Positions 24,617 to 34,539 are shown, counted from the stretch's first letter. The stretch: 64,000 bases of DNA from Halorussus gelatinilyticus (GCF_023238445.1 NZ_CP096658.1:2790001-2854000), one strand, 5' to 3'. Notes: generated from the sequence alone by a model not told the origin. Numbers and translations: made by a program.

Positions 24617-27571
24617 ATGTCAGACGAGCCCGCACCCCTGTTGCCCGACGACGAACAGTCCCGCGACCGACTCCGCGCCGCTCTGGTGGCGTGTTGCGTC
24701 CTCGCGGTCGTCCTCGCGGGCACGCTCGTCCCCGCCATCTCGGGTGCCGGACTCGGGAGTACGCCGCTCGGCTCCGCCGTCCCGCAACCGGGCGTCAACC
24801 CCTACGGGGCCTCGCAGGGGAGCGGCGGCGCCGGGAGCGGCGGCGGACTCGGCGCGCTCAACCCCGGCGAGCGGACCGGCGTCGGCGGGTCGCTCGCGGC
24901 CGAGAACCGGTCGAGCGCCTTCCGGTCGCAGAACGCCGAGACCCACTTCCGGGTCCGGAGTTCGGTGCCCTCCTACTGGCGGACCGGCGCGTACGACACC
25001 TACACCGGGTCGGGGTGGAAGCAGTCCGGCGAGCGCCGACGCTACGACGGCCCGATTCGCGGCGGCGGGATACGGGGTCGAGAGGTCCGGTATCGCGTCA
25101 CGTTGGAGCGGTCGGCGACCGCACTGCCGAGCGTCTGGCGCGCGAACGCCATCCGGACCCAAAGCGACGCGAGCGACGTCTACGTCACCGACGCGCGCGC
25201 CTTCGAGACCGGGAGTCCCGTCTCGCCCGGCACGACCTACACCGGGGTCAGCCACCTGCCCGCCCGCGACCCGACCGTCCTGCGCGCCGCGGGGCGAAAC
25301 TACCCCAGCGAGGTCGAGCGCCGGTACACCGACCTGCCCGCCGATACCGACCGGCGCATCGGCGAGTTCACGGACGATCTGACCGCCGGTTCGACCTCGG
25401 CCTACGAGGAGGCCCGGCGCATCGAGTCGTGGCTCGAAGCGAACAAGAACTACTCGCTGAACGTCTCCCAACCCGCGGGCGAGGACGTGGCCTCGCAGTT
25501 CGTCTTCGACATGGAGCGGGGCTACTGCGAGTACTTCGCCACCGCGATGACCGTGATGCTCCGCTCGCAGGACATCCCGGCGCGCTACGTCGTGGGCTAC
25601 TCGACGGGCCAGTCGGTCGGCGAGAACACCTACGAGGTCCGCGGGATGAACGCCCACGCGTGGGTCGAGGTGTACTTCCCCGAGGTGGGCTGGGTCCGGT
25701 TCGACCCGACGCCGGGACGGGAGCGCATCGAATCCGAACAGCAGGCCTTGGCCAACCAGACCAGCGCGGACCCGAGCGACTACTCGCCGACCGAGACCGG
25801 CAGTCCCGGCGAGCGGTTCTCCGCGAACCGGTCGAACGCGACCGGCGGAGGGAACTCGACCGCGACGACCGGAGCGCCCGGCACGAGGCCCGGCGAGTCG
25901 GGGACCGCGACCCCGAGCGGCGAGACCCCGGCCACCGCTTCGACGCCGACCGACGGAACCACGGACGGCGAGCGACCCAGCTCGACGACCGTCGGCGGCG
26001 AGACGACGCGAAACGACCGGACGACGACCGAGACGACCCGGACCGACACCACCGCGAGCCGGTACGCCGTCAGACTCAACCGGACCCCGGTCCCCGGCGC
26101 GACGGTCGAGGTGACGGTCACGGACGACGGGGACCCCGCCATCGGCGTCCCGGTCGCGTTCAACGGGAAGCAGGTCGGCAGGACCGACACCGAGGGGACC
26201 GTCACCGCACGGGTTCCCTACGCCGAGAACCTACGGATAACGGTCGGGAAGCGGGCCGAGGTCGAACAAGCGCGGCTCTCGGGACCGCCAGCGTGGGCGT
26301 CCGACGCGGTTCTCTCGCTCGCCGACCCGCCGCGCTCGCTCACCGACCCGCCGACACGCTCGTCGTCGTCGCCGCCGGGTGCGGTCGCCATCGCTGCCGA
26401 CAACGAGAGCAACGGCACCGAGTACGCGCTGGCGACGAACGCCTCGCTCGCGGTGTCGGGCGACGTGGCGACCGGCAACGAGGTCGTCGTCACCGCGACC
26501 GTCGAGGGCGTGCCGGTCCGGAACGCCGACGTACGCCTCGGCGGCGAGACGGTCGGGACGACCGACCGGAACGGCCGACTTCGGGTCGAACTCCCCGAGT
26601 CGCCGGGCAACGTCACGCTCGCGGTCTCGCGGGGGTCGGTCTCGGGCGAGCGCACGCTCACGCTCCCGCGGCTGGAACTCGCCGCCGACCCCCAGTTTCC
26701 GCTCGCGCTCCCCGGCTCCCAACTCGAGGTCAGCGCGACCTACGGCGGTGAACCGCTGACGAACGCCACGGTCACTGTGGCTGGCACGCGGAAATCGACC
26801 GGCATCGACGGCACGGCGACGGCCGCGCTCCCCTTCCAGCGGCGGGCCGAAATCGCCGTCACCGCGGAGGGCCAGACGCGACGGACGACCGTCTCGGGAC
26901 TGCTGGTCAACCTCGGGCTATCGCTCGGCGGCGTCGCGCTCGTCCTCGGCGGACTCGCGTTCGCGGCGTCACGTCGCGGCGTGACGCCGCGAACGCTCCT
27001 CGATTGGCTGGTTCGGGCCGTCCGCGCGATTCCGGCCCTCGCGGTCGCGGCGCTGTTCGGCGCGGCCGACCGCCTCGCGTGGGCCGTCGAGACGGTCGGC
27101 GACGCTCTCCGGGAGTTGGCGGCGGGCCGGACGACGGTCTCGGAACTGCTCGCCCGCCTGCGGGCGTGGCTCGGAGAGCGCACGCGGACCGTGAGCCTCG
27201 GCCCCGTGCGCTCGCTCGGCGGCGGGCCGTCGCCCGACGTGTCCGGTCCCGAGGACGACGCGGAGGCCGACTCCTACCGGACGCTCCGGGAGGCGTGGGC
27301 GACGTTCCTCCGGGAGGTCTCGGTCCGGCGGCCCGCGGCCTCGACGCCCGGCGAGTTGGCCGACCACGCGGTCCGCGAGGACGACCTGCCGCCCGCCGCT
27401 GTCGTCACGTTGCGCGACGCCTTCCGGGACGTGGAGTACGGCGCCCGCTCGCCGACCGACAGGCTGGCGCGCGTCGAGGAGGCCGTCGAGACCATCGAGC
27501 GCGCGGCCCGCGAGGAGCGCGAGCGCGATTCGCCGGACGCCCCCGACGCCCGTCCGGGAGGTGACGACTGA
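24617..27571 (+). CDS. Transglutaminase-like membrane protein (TgpA-like, with Ig-type repeats and DUF4129)
   Basis: A 984-residue protein. One N-terminal membrane helix (about 20-45) is followed by an extracellular transglutaminase domain with catalytic Cys304 (RGYCEYFATAM), His347 (NAHAWVEVYF) and Asp363 (RFDPTP). A long Thr/Ser/Gly-rich linker (about 385-485) precedes two or three Ig-like/carboxypeptidase-regulatory repeats (about 490-760). A membrane helix lies near 765-785, and the cytoplasmic DUF4129 helical domain has RPAASTPGELADHAV. Bacterial TgpA-type proteins have six N-terminal membrane helices; here only one is seen, the rest perhaps moved to the multi-helix protein at 29729. First gene of a four-gene overlapping operon. 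Confidence 0.85.
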   Translation: MSDEPAPLLPDDEQSRDRLRAALVACCVLAVVLAGTLVPAISGAGLGSTPLGSAVPQPGVNPYGASQGSGGAGSGGGLGALNPGERTGVGGSLAAENRSSAFRSQNAETHFRVRSSVPSYWRTGAYDTYTGSGWKQSGERRRYDGPIRGGGIRGREVRYRVTLERSATALPSVWRANAIRTQSDASDVYVTDARAFETGSPVSPGTTYTGVSHLPARDPTVLRAAGRNYPSEVERRYTDLPADTDRRIGEFTDDLTAGSTSAYEEARRIESWLEANKNYSLNVSQPAGEDVASQFVFDMERGYCEYFATAMTVMLRSQDIPARYVVGYSTGQSVGENTYEVRGMNAHAWVEVYFPEVGWVRFDPTPGRERIESEQQALANQTSADPSDYSPTETGSPGERFSANRSNATGGGNSTATTGAPGTRPGESGTATPSGETPATASTPTDGTTDGERPSSTTVGGETTRNDRTTTETTRTDTTASRYAVRLNRTPVPGATVEVTVTDDGDPAIGVPVAFNGKQVGRTDTEGTVTARVPYAENLRITVGKRAEVEQARLSGPPAWASDAVLSLADPPRSLTDPPTRSSSSPPGAVAIAADNESNGTEYALATNASLAVSGDVATGNEVVVTATVEGVPVRNADVRLGGETVGTTDRNGRLRVELPESPGNVTLAVSRGSVSGERTLTLPRLELAADPQFPLALPGSQLEVSATYGGEPLTNATVTVAGTRKSTGIDGTATAALPFQRRAEIAVTAEGQTRRTTVSGLLVNLGLSLGGVALVLGGLAFAASRRGVTPRTLLDWLVRAVRAIPALAVAALFGAADRLAWAVETVGDALRELAAGRTTVSELLARLRAWLGERTRTVSLGPVRSLGGGPSPDVSGPEDDAEADSYRTLREAWATFLREVSVRRPAASTPGELADHAVREDDLPPAAVVTLRDAFRDVEYGARSPTDRLARVEEAVETIERAAREERERDSPDAPDARPGGDD

Positions 27572-28257
27572 TGCGCGCCCGCGTCCTCGGCGGTCTCGGC
27601 GCGCTGGCGACCCTGCTGGCGGCTGGGGTGGTCCTCGCGCCCGGTCTCACCGACCCGGTGTCGGCGGCGCTGTCGGTCGTCCGGTCGCAGGACCCCCAGC
27701 GACTCCTGCTGGTCCTCGGACTGGTCGTCGGGAGCTACGCAGCGTGGACCGCCCGCGCGAGGTCCCCCGAGCGCGCCCCGACCGAGGGGCCGGCCGCGAG
27801 ATTCGCAGGAGGCGACCGCCCCGAGAGCGCGAGTGCGGCCGACCGCACCCGGACCGGCGGGACGTTCGACGAGCGGGTCGCGGCGGCCTGCGACGGCGAC
27901 GAGCGCGCGCTCCGAGCGGTCCGGTCGAACCTCGCGTCCGCCGCGACGAGCGCCCACGCTCGCGCTGCCGACCGCCCGCCCGAGCGGGCGGAGTCGGCGG
28001 TCGAGACCGGCGCGTGGACCGACGACCGGACCGCCGCGGCGTTCCTCGCCGGGGAGTCCGGCCCCGACTTCTCGCTGGTCGCGCGCCTGCGGTCGTGGCT
28101 GGACCCGGCCGCCGAGCGACGCCGGCGGGTCGAGCGCACGGTCGAAGCGGTCGGGCGCGCGCTGGACGAGGAGACCGGGGCGACCGGTTCGAGCGAACGC
28201 GTCGCCGACGACGCGCTCGCGGACTCGGAGCGCGCCAGCGCGGGAGGTGAAGCGTGA
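27571..28257 (+). CDS. Membrane-anchored accessory protein of the transglutaminase/DUF58 operon (DUF7269-like)
   Basis: A 228-residue haloarchaeal protein with two N-terminal membrane helices (about 5-25 and 44-62) and a cytoplasmic, alanine/arginine-rich helical tail with a conserved FLAGESGPDFSLVARLRSWLD segment. Its ATG overlaps the stop of the transglutaminase gene (TGATG), and the DUF58 gene starts inside its own stop (GTGA), so the three should be translated together. I know the family only as an uncharacterised haloarchaeal domain (I believe DUF7269) kept in this operon. A likely role is in a complex with the DUF58 protein and MoxR. Confidence 0.7.
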   Translation: MRARVLGGLGALATLLAAGVVLAPGLTDPVSAALSVVRSQDPQRLLLVLGLVVGSYAAWTARARSPERAPTEGPAARFAGGDRPESASAADRTRTGGTFDERVAAACDGDERALRAVRSNLASAATSAHARAADRPPERAESAVETGAWTDDRTAAAFLAGESGPDFSLVARLRSWLDPAAERRRRVERTVEAVGRALDEETGATGSSERVADDALADSERASAGGEA

Positions 28258-29726
28258 CCCGCACTCGCGTTCCGCGGTTCCGCGGCGCGCTCGCCGGAAC
28301 GCTGTTGCTGACGACGCTCGGCCTACTGTACGCCGAGGCGCGACTGTTCGCGGCCGCCGCGATTCCGCTGGCGTACGTCGCCGTCGGCGCGCTGTCGTCG
28401 CTGTCGGGCGCGTCGGAACCGGAGATAGAGCGCACGCTCACCCCGAGCAGTCCGCCGCCCGGCGGCGAGGTCGAGGTGACGCTGACGGTCCGGAACTCCG
28501 GGGAGTCGGCGCTCACCGACGTGCGCGTCGTGGACGGCGTGCCCGACGAGTTGGCCGTCAGTTCGGGGTCGCCCCGGTGCGCGGTCGCACTCCGGCCGGG
28601 CGAGGAGGAGACGGTCTCCTATTCGGTGGTCGCCAAGCGCGGCGAGTACGAGTTCGACGGCCCGGCGGTCCGGGTGCGGACGACCGGCGCGACCGACCGC
28701 GTGACGACCGCGGTCGAAGCGTCGGGCGGGACGACGCTCTCGTGTGCGCGCTCGGCCGCGGACCCGCCGTTCGGTCGGGCCTCGCCCCGTAACGTCGGGA
28801 CCCACACCACCGACTCGGGCGGCGAAGGACTCGAGTTCCACTCGACGCGCGAGTACCGGCCGGGCGACCCCATCAGCCGCATCGACTGGCGGCGCTTCGC
28901 CAAATCGGGCGACCTCACGACGGTCCGGTTCCGCGAGGAGCGCGCGGCCAGAACCGTCGTCGTGGTGGACGCCCGACCGGTCGCGCGGACGACGCCGAGC
29001 GCGGCCTACCCCAACGGAGCGGCGCTGTCGGTGTACGCCGGCGAGCGACTCTACGACGCGCTGACCGGGGCCGGCGTGGCGACCAGCGTCACCGCGCTCG
29101 GTCTCGCCGCCGACGACGTGACGGGCGAACTCCCGGCCGACGACCTGCTCTGGGCCGACGCCGACGGCGCGGGGAGCGCCCGTCTCGTCTTCGACGCGGC
29201 GGGCCGCGCGGCCGACCGCGACGGACCCGGTTCCGTGCCGACCGACGGGACCGACCCGGTCGCCGACGCGAATCACGTCGGCGACCGGACGAGGGGCGGA
29301 GGCCCGGCGCGGACTTCGGACGCGGGACCGGACCGCGACGCGGACGCCGAGTCGAGTCGGGCCGCGCCGACTCCCGACGGGGGCGAACCGGCGGGCGGGC
29401 CGCCCGCCGGTTCGTCGCTCGACTCCGCGACGCGGCGACTCCTCGCGCGCTTGCCGGGCGACGCGCAGGTCGTCCTCGTCTCGCCCGTGCTGGACGACTG
29501 GCCGGCGTCGCTCGCCCGGTCGCTGTCCGCGCGGGGCCACGACCTCGCGGTGCTGAGTCCCGACGTGTCGGGCGATTCCGACGACTCGCCCGGCCGAACG
29601 GTCGCCGCGACGCGCCGCGAGATGCGACTCCGGGACCTCCGGACCGCCGGGGCGACGACCATCGACTGGAGCGTGGACGACCCGCTCGGTATCGCGCTCG
29701 AACGCTCGCTGAGGACACTGCTCTGA
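28254..29726 (+). CDS. DUF58 domain protein
   Basis: A 490-residue protein beginning with GTG, overlapping the previous gene by 4 nt. Two membrane helices at the N-terminus (about 12-50) are followed by an extracellular Ig-like domain (about 62-145, EVEVTLTVRNSG) and the DUF58/vWA-like module, signalled by GEGLEFHSTREYRPGD, ISRIDWRRFAKSGDL and VVVVDARPVA (about 185-250). A disordered, Asp/Pro/Arg-rich insertion (about 310-390) splits the vWA-like part. DUF58 proteins are established partners of MoxR ATPases and sit beside transglutaminases, but their molecular task is not settled. Confidence 0.85.
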   Translation: MTRTRVPRFRGALAGTLLLTTLGLLYAEARLFAAAAIPLAYVAVGALSSLSGASEPEIERTLTPSSPPPGGEVEVTLTVRNSGESALTDVRVVDGVPDELAVSSGSPRCAVALRPGEEETVSYSVVAKRGEYEFDGPAVRVRTTGATDRVTTAVEASGGTTLSCARSAADPPFGRASPRNVGTHTTDSGGEGLEFHSTREYRPGDPISRIDWRRFAKSGDLTTVRFREERAARTVVVVDARPVARTTPSAAYPNGAALSVYAGERLYDALTGAGVATSVTALGLAADDVTGELPADDLLWADADGAGSARLVFDAAGRAADRDGPGSVPTDGTDPVADANHVGDRTRGGGPARTSDAGPDRDADAESSRAAPTPDGGEPAGGPPAGSSLDSATRRLLARLPGDAQVVLVSPVLDDWPASLARSLSARGHDLAVLSPDVSGDSDDSPGRTVAATRREMRLRDLRTAGATTIDWSVDDPLGIALERSLRTLL

Positions 29727-29728
29727 CC

Positions 29729-31351
29729 ATGCTAGACGAACACGACGCGGCGGACTCGAAGACGAACTGGGCACCGACGACGGCGAGCAGTGCGGTCGTG
29801 CTGGTCGGGACGTTGGGCGGCGTCGCGGCGCTGAGCGCGGCGGTCGGCGTGGTGAAAGGGACGATTGCGGCCGCGACGGGCGCGGTCTGCCTCGCGGCGG
29901 CGCTCTGGCTACTGACGTGGAACGAGTGGCGCGTGCCCGCGACGCTGGCGGCGAGTCTCCTGCTGGTTCCCGCGGGAGCGGGTATCGCGGCGGGCGTCGG
30001 CTACGAGTCGCTGGTCGCGTTCGCGCTGGCGTTCCCGGCGTCGTCGCCGACGCGCGTGGTCGGCGAGAGCCTCCGGATTCTGGGCGTGATGGCCGTTCTC
30101 GTCGGGAGTACGGTCGCCGTCTCGGGCGCGGCCGCGTCGGTCCGCGGCGTCGCCACCTCGTGGACCGTCTCGAAACTCCTCGATACCGTGATTCGAGTGA
30201 CCATCCTGCCGATGGGACTGTCGCTCGCGCTCGGCGGCCACGCGCTCCTGACGAACTTCGACGTCGGACTGGCCGGGATGGTCGGCGACGCCGTGCGGAC
30301 GGCGACCGACTGGGTGCTCGCGCCGTCGGGCGACGGAACCCACCTGCTGTCGTTCGGCCTGCTCGCGGCGGCCGCGGCGTTCGCCGGCTATCGGATGCTC
30401 CGGGACCTGCCGACCGAGGAACTGGCGGGCGAGGCGACCGTCGGCGACGTTCGCGTGGCGGACCTCGCGGCGAGTCTCCAACTCGGTTTCAGCAGACTCG
30501 TCGCGATCAGCGCTCTCGTGCTTCCCCTCGCGTTCCTCGCCGAGACGACGGTCCCCGACCGGACCGTCGAGGAGGCGCTCCCCGGTCTCGTCTGGACTCT
30601 GCTGGTCGCTCTCACGGGGTCGGCGGCGCTCCGGAGCCTGCTCTGGTGGGTCGTACTCGTCGCGGCCGCGCTGGTCGCCGTCGCGGCGCTGGTCCGGCGC
30701 TCGTCGCGCGCTTCGACCGCGGAGCTACTGGTCGGCTACGCGCCGTTCCTCGCCGGAGCGACGGTCGTCGCGGGGGTCCGCGTCCTCCACCGACCGCTCC
30801 TCGACGCGCTCGTCGGGTTCGTCGCCGGGCGACTCGACGCGCCGCTCGCCGGGCAGTTCCGGACCCTCTCGGAGGGCGTCGTGACCTTCTACGGCGGCGA
30901 GACGGTCGTTCTCGGGCTGACCTCGACGGTCCTCCTGCTCGCGGTCGGTGGCGTCTTCGCGCTCCGAATCGCGTTCGCGCTCGGGTTCGTCACCGACCGA
31001 GTGGCCGGGCCGGCGCTCGCGGGCGGCGGACTGTTCGTCGCCGCGGCGTTCGTCGGAACGGTGAGCGCGCCGACGTGGCTGGTGTTCGGGTCGCTGGTCG
31101 CCGCGCTGGTGGTGTGGGACGCCGGGGAGTTCGCCACGACGCTCGGCGCGGAGGTCGGCCGCCGCGCGCCGACCCGGCGCGTCGAGTTGCTCCACGGTCT
31201 CGGCGCGCTCGCGGTCGGCGTCTGCGGGGCGCTCGCGGCCGGTGCGCTCGCGTCGGGTCTGCCTGCCGGCTGGGGCGCGACCGGCGAACTCTCGGTCGCG
31301 CTCTTGGCGGCCGTCGCCGGCGTGGTCCTGCTGGTGACGGCGATGCGGTGA
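29729..31351 (+). CDS. Polytopic membrane protein, last gene of the transglutaminase/DUF58 operon (DUF7519-like)
   Basis: A 540-residue integral membrane protein, two bases after the DUF58 stop codon. I count about 12-14 hydrophobic segments, beginning at about residue 22 and ending with the C-terminal LSVALLAAVAGVVLLVTAM. No catalytic motif is visible. It is conserved at this position in haloarchaea (I believe as DUF7519) and may provide the multi-helix membrane platform that bacterial TgpA proteins carry at their own N-terminus. Function otherwise unknown. Confidence 0.7.
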   Translation: MLDEHDAADSKTNWAPTTASSAVVLVGTLGGVAALSAAVGVVKGTIAAATGAVCLAAALWLLTWNEWRVPATLAASLLLVPAGAGIAAGVGYESLVAFALAFPASSPTRVVGESLRILGVMAVLVGSTVAVSGAAASVRGVATSWTVSKLLDTVIRVTILPMGLSLALGGHALLTNFDVGLAGMVGDAVRTATDWVLAPSGDGTHLLSFGLLAAAAAFAGYRMLRDLPTEELAGEATVGDVRVADLAASLQLGFSRLVAISALVLPLAFLAETTVPDRTVEEALPGLVWTLLVALTGSAALRSLLWWVVLVAAALVAVAALVRRSSRASTAELLVGYAPFLAGATVVAGVRVLHRPLLDALVGFVAGRLDAPLAGQFRTLSEGVVTFYGGETVVLGLTSTVLLLAVGGVFALRIAFALGFVTDRVAGPALAGGGLFVAAAFVGTVSAPTWLVFGSLVAALVVWDAGEFATTLGAEVGRRAPTRRVELLHGLGALAVGVCGALAAGALASGLPAGWGATGELSVALLAAVAGVVLLVTAMR

Positions 31352-31395
31352 CTCTATCGTTCTAAAAGAAATCTCCGTATTGCTCGAAGAAATAG

Positions 31396-32865
31396 TTACT
31401 CGGCGCTCGTCTCGGCTTCCCGCTCCGCGTCCGCTCGCTCGGACTCCGCGGCCGACGCCTCCCACCGAGTGCCCGCGCGCTCGTGGAGTTTCATCTCGAC
31501 GGGGTCCTTCGGCCGGGCGGTGATGCTCGGCCGGAGGTCGAGCGCGGGCGAGGAGACCAGTTCGAGGTGGTACTCCTGCAGAATCGTCGCCAGCACGAGG
31601 CGCGCCTCCAGCAGGGCGAACCGGTCGCCGATGCACCGCCGCGGCCCCGCGGCGAACGGGAAGTAGGCGAGTCGCGGGAGCGACTGCTCGAACTCGTCGG
31701 CTCGCGGGTCACCGCCCTCCCCGCTCGCGTTCGAGGCGCGGGCCGCCTCGCTACCCCAACGTTCGGGCCGGAACGCCATCGGGTCGTCGTACCACCGCGG
31801 GTCGCGGTGGACGACGTGCTGGCTCATGCTGACCGTCACGCCCGCGGGAATCCGGTAGTCGCCCACGCGGTCGTCTTCGACCGGTTCGCGGACGATGCCC
31901 GGCACCGGCGGGTAGAGCCGCATCGACTCCTTCACGACGTTTTCGAGGTATGGCAGGTCGCCCACGTCCGCCATCGTCGGGCGGTCGCCGCCGAGTTCGC
32001 GGTCCAACTCCGCGACGAGTTTGCGCTCCGCGTCGCCGTTCTGTGCGAGCAGGAAGAAGGTGAACGTCAGGGCGAGCGCGGTCGTCTCGTGGCCCGCCAG
32101 CAGGAGCGTCATCACCTCGTCGTGGACCTGCCGGTCGGTCATCCCCTCGCCCTCCTCGTCGCGGGCCGCCAGCAGCATCGACACCACGTCGTCCTCGGTC
32201 GGGTTGCGCTTGCGCTCGGCGACGATTTCTGCGACCACGCGGTCCAGCGTCTCGACGGCCTGCTCGAACTTCCGGCGGCCCGGCGTCGGAATCGCCTCGG
32301 GCAGGAGGTCGGTCAGCGAGAACTCCGCGCCGGCCATCACCGTCTCCAGCGCCTCGCCGACCCTCTCGGAGTCGTCGCGCAGGTCCACGCCGAACAGCGC
32401 CCGACCCACGATGTCCAGCGTCAGCGCGGTCATCTCCGAGTGAACGTCCCGAATCTCGCCGTCGCGCCACCCCGAAATCGCGCGTTCGGTCGAATCGACC
32501 ATCATCTCGGCGTACGTCGAGATGCGCTCGGGGTGAAACGAGGGTTCGATGAGGTGGCGCTGTCGCCGCCAGAACTCGCCTTCGCTGTTCAGAACCCCGT
32601 TGCCCAGCACGGGACCGAGGGTCTCCTGAAACGCCTCGCCCTTGACGTAGTTCTGGTTGTTCTGCACGAGGACGTGCTCGATGTGGTCGGGGTCCGCGAG
32701 GTGGTACATCCACCCGCCGGGCAGCTTCCACCGGACCACGTCGCCGTACTCTTGGTGCATCCGGCGCTCGAAGTCGAACGGGTCGCGGGCGTACTCGGGC
32801 AGGCTCCCCACCACGGGAAGCCCGTCGGGACCCGGCGGCGCTTTGGCTGGCGCTCGTTTCGTCAT
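31396..32865 (-). CDS. Cytochrome P450
   Basis: A 489-residue soluble P450 of the type haloarchaea share (CYP174-like). Landmarks in order are WRRQRHLIEPSFHP (C helix), the I-helix oxygen-activation motif AGHETTALALTF, the ExxR motif KESMRLYPPVPG, and the haem-binding loop FAAGPRRCIGDRFAL with the axial Cys. A short insertion rich in Ala/Gly/Glu before the haem loop is unusual but harmless. P450s oxidise hydrophobic substrates with electrons from ferredoxin; a 2Fe-2S ferredoxin lies 14 kb away at 47016. The start at 32865 (MTKRAPAK) is preferred over 32892 because the proline-rich APPGPDG segment then begins near the N-terminus. Confidence 0.92.
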   Translation of the reverse strand: MTKRAPAKAPPGPDGLPVVGSLPEYARDPFDFERRMHQEYGDVVRWKLPGGWMYHLADPDHIEHVLVQNNQNYVKGEAFQETLGPVLGNGVLNSEGEFWRRQRHLIEPSFHPERISTYAEMMVDSTERAISGWRDGEIRDVHSEMTALTLDIVGRALFGVDLRDDSERVGEALETVMAGAEFSLTDLLPEAIPTPGRRKFEQAVETLDRVVAEIVAERKRNPTEDDVVSMLLAARDEEGEGMTDRQVHDEVMTLLLAGHETTALALTFTFFLLAQNGDAERKLVAELDRELGGDRPTMADVGDLPYLENVVKESMRLYPPVPGIVREPVEDDRVGDYRIPAGVTVSMSQHVVHRDPRWYDDPMAFRPERWGSEAARASNASGEGGDPRADEFEQSLPRLAYFPFAAGPRRCIGDRFALLEARLVLATILQEYHLELVSSPALDLRPSITARPKDPVEMKLHERAGTRWEASAAESERADAEREAETSAE

Positions 32866-33040
32866 GACTCCGGCTACGACGTCGAGACCCAAGTAGACCG
32901 CGTTAGAAACGGCCTACAATCAGCGCGTAGTTTCTCCGGTGTTCGAAAACCGGGAGTGGAATCGACCGGCGATCGATTCCTCGGAGAACTGTCCGACGGC
33001 GACCACAAAACTCATGCCATCGGTCCGACAACCTCCGCCG

Positions 33041-33265
33041 ATGCCCTCCCAACACGACGCGCACGGCGACGACGGCTGTCCGAAGTGCGGTCACACCGAA
33101 ACCGACGTAGGGACCATCTCCACGACCGGCGGCGGTCTCTCGAAGATGTTCGACATCCAGACCAACGAGTTTCAGGTCGTCTCCTGCCTGAACTGCGGCT
33201 ACTCCGAACTCTACCGGGACACCGGGTCGGCCGGAAGCGACATCGTGGACGTGTTCCTCGGCTGA
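33041..33265 (+). CDS. Small zinc-ribbon nucleic-acid-binding protein
   Basis: A 74-residue protein with two zinc knuckles, CPKCGHT and CLNCGYSELY, separated by about 35 residues with KMFDIQTNEFQVVS between them. This is the Zn-ribbon family described as a predicted nucleic-acid-binding protein. The start at 33041 (MPSQHDAHG) is preferred over upstream ATGs at 32939 and 33014, which add residues with no family support. It is followed 32 nt later by a small membrane protein on the same strand and may be co-transcribed with it. Confidence 0.75.
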   Translation: MPSQHDAHGDDGCPKCGHTETDVGTISTTGGGLSKMFDIQTNEFQVVSCLNCGYSELYRDTGSAGSDIVDVFLG

Positions 33266-33297
33266 ATAGTCTCGGAGACCCGTCACCCCGACTCACC

Positions 33298-33498
33298 ATG
33301 GCCGAAATCGCAATCCTGCTGTTCTTCCTGCTCGTGAGCGTCGGCGGTGGCCTGCTTCTGTGGAAAGCCGTCGATAGCGAGAAGCACCAGCGCCGGACGA
33401 TGAACCGCGAAGAGGCCGAACGCGCGGCGCGACGCGATACGGCCGAGCGAACCGCACGGCGGGACACCGACGAGGACGACGAGCGCCGCGGATTCTGA
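33298..33498 (+). CDS. Small single-helix membrane protein
   Basis: A 66-residue protein. One hydrophobic helix (about 3-24, AIAILL-type then GGGLLLW) is followed by a highly charged tail rich in Arg, Glu and Asp, ending DERRGF. The 32-nt gap from the zinc-ribbon gene suggests one transcript. The charged tail contains near-repeats, AARRDTAER and TARRDTDE. I do not recognise a family; the amphipathic tail suggests a peripheral role on the cytoplasmic face. Confidence 0.6.
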   Translation: MAEIAILLFFLLVSVGGGLLLWKAVDSEKHQRRTMNREEAERAARRDTAERTARRDTDEDDERRGF

Positions 33499-33510
33499 CC
33501 TCCGTTCCCC

Positions 33511-34539
33511 TCACTCCTCGCTGTACTCCTGCCGGAGGACGAACGGCCCGATGGCGAGCGTGTGCTTGGCGACGACGACGATGCGCAGGATGTAGGTCAG
33601 GAAGATGAGGAACGGCGTGAGCGTGAGGGTGAACGCCGCGGCGACGACCCACGTGACGTTCGGGACGCCGAGCGTGGCCTCGCCGAACGTCTCCGCGCCG
33701 ACGAACGCGAGCATCGTCCCCGCCACCGTGAGCGCCGGAACCGCCGCGTAGAGGATGTACCGCGAGAGGTCGATGAGTTCCCACTGGAAGTAGAGCGTCT
33801 TGATGTGTTCGCGCGCCGGACCGAACATGGTCAGGGCGGTCTCCAACCGCCGGAAGGCCTCCCGCTGGTCGTCGTTCAGCGCGTCGGCGAACTCGTCGGT
33901 CAGTCGCTCGACCTGATAGATCTTCCACGAGTAGTTGTAGTCGAGCGCGGCGTCCAGGACGCCGAACGTGCCGAACTCGGCGTCTTCGAGCTTCTCCAGC
34001 GACATGTCGGCGTTCTTGCGGATGCTGTCGAGGAGTTCGCCGGTCTGTCGGCGCAACTCGTCGTCGGCGTCCGCGAGTTCGTCCTCCAGCGCGTCGGCCC
34101 GGCGCTTGTTCACGTCCAGCAGTTGGCCGAGGAACGCCGCGGGGTCGGCCTCCGGGGCCTCCTCGAACAGTTCGGTCGCGTAGGTCCGGAAGTCCATCGC
34201 GTCGCTCATCCGCTGGCGCTGGTCGCCGAGCGGCCCGTTCTCTTGGGAGATGACGAGTTGGCTGATGGTGACGACCAGCGTGGTCCCGGTGATGACGGTC
34301 CCGATCATGGTCGAGAACATCGTCTCGACGGTGTCCGCGGACCGAATCTCGGCCTGCAACGACGGGAACGCGACGGTGCTGACGAGGATGAACGCCGCGA
34401 AGATGGCCCCGGCGACCACCGCCGTCGCGGCGAGTCGGTTCCCGTCCAGCAGGAACCACTCCGCGGGGCGGTTCAGGTCGATGCGGTCGGCGAGCGTGTT
34501 GGGCGAACGGATTTCGTCGGACTCGCCGGACTTACTCAT
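33511..34539 (-). CDS. Four-helix membrane protein of unknown function
   Basis: A 342-residue membrane protein with paired helices at both ends, about 36-60 and 72-98, then about 240-262 and 272-305. A long, charged, helix-rich middle (about 100-238, containing LADADDELRRQTGELLDSI) probably forms a coiled coil. It overlaps the upstream DUF4177-like gene by 8 nt, so the two are co-expressed. I know no named function; the layout of two hairpins and a soluble helical bundle recalls bestrophin-like or gating proteins, but no motif supports that. Confidence 0.65.
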   Translation of the reverse strand: MSKSGESDEIRSPNTLADRIDLNRPAEWFLLDGNRLAATAVVAGAIFAAFILVSTVAFPSLQAEIRSADTVETMFSTMIGTVITGTTLVVTISQLVISQENGPLGDQRQRMSDAMDFRTYATELFEEAPEADPAAFLGQLLDVNKRRADALEDELADADDELRRQTGELLDSIRKNADMSLEKLEDAEFGTFGVLDAALDYNYSWKIYQVERLTDEFADALNDDQREAFRRLETALTMFGPAREHIKTLYFQWELIDLSRYILYAAVPALTVAGTMLAFVGAETFGEATLGVPNVTWVVAAAFTLTLTPFLIFLTYILRIVVVAKHTLAIGPFVLRQEYSEE

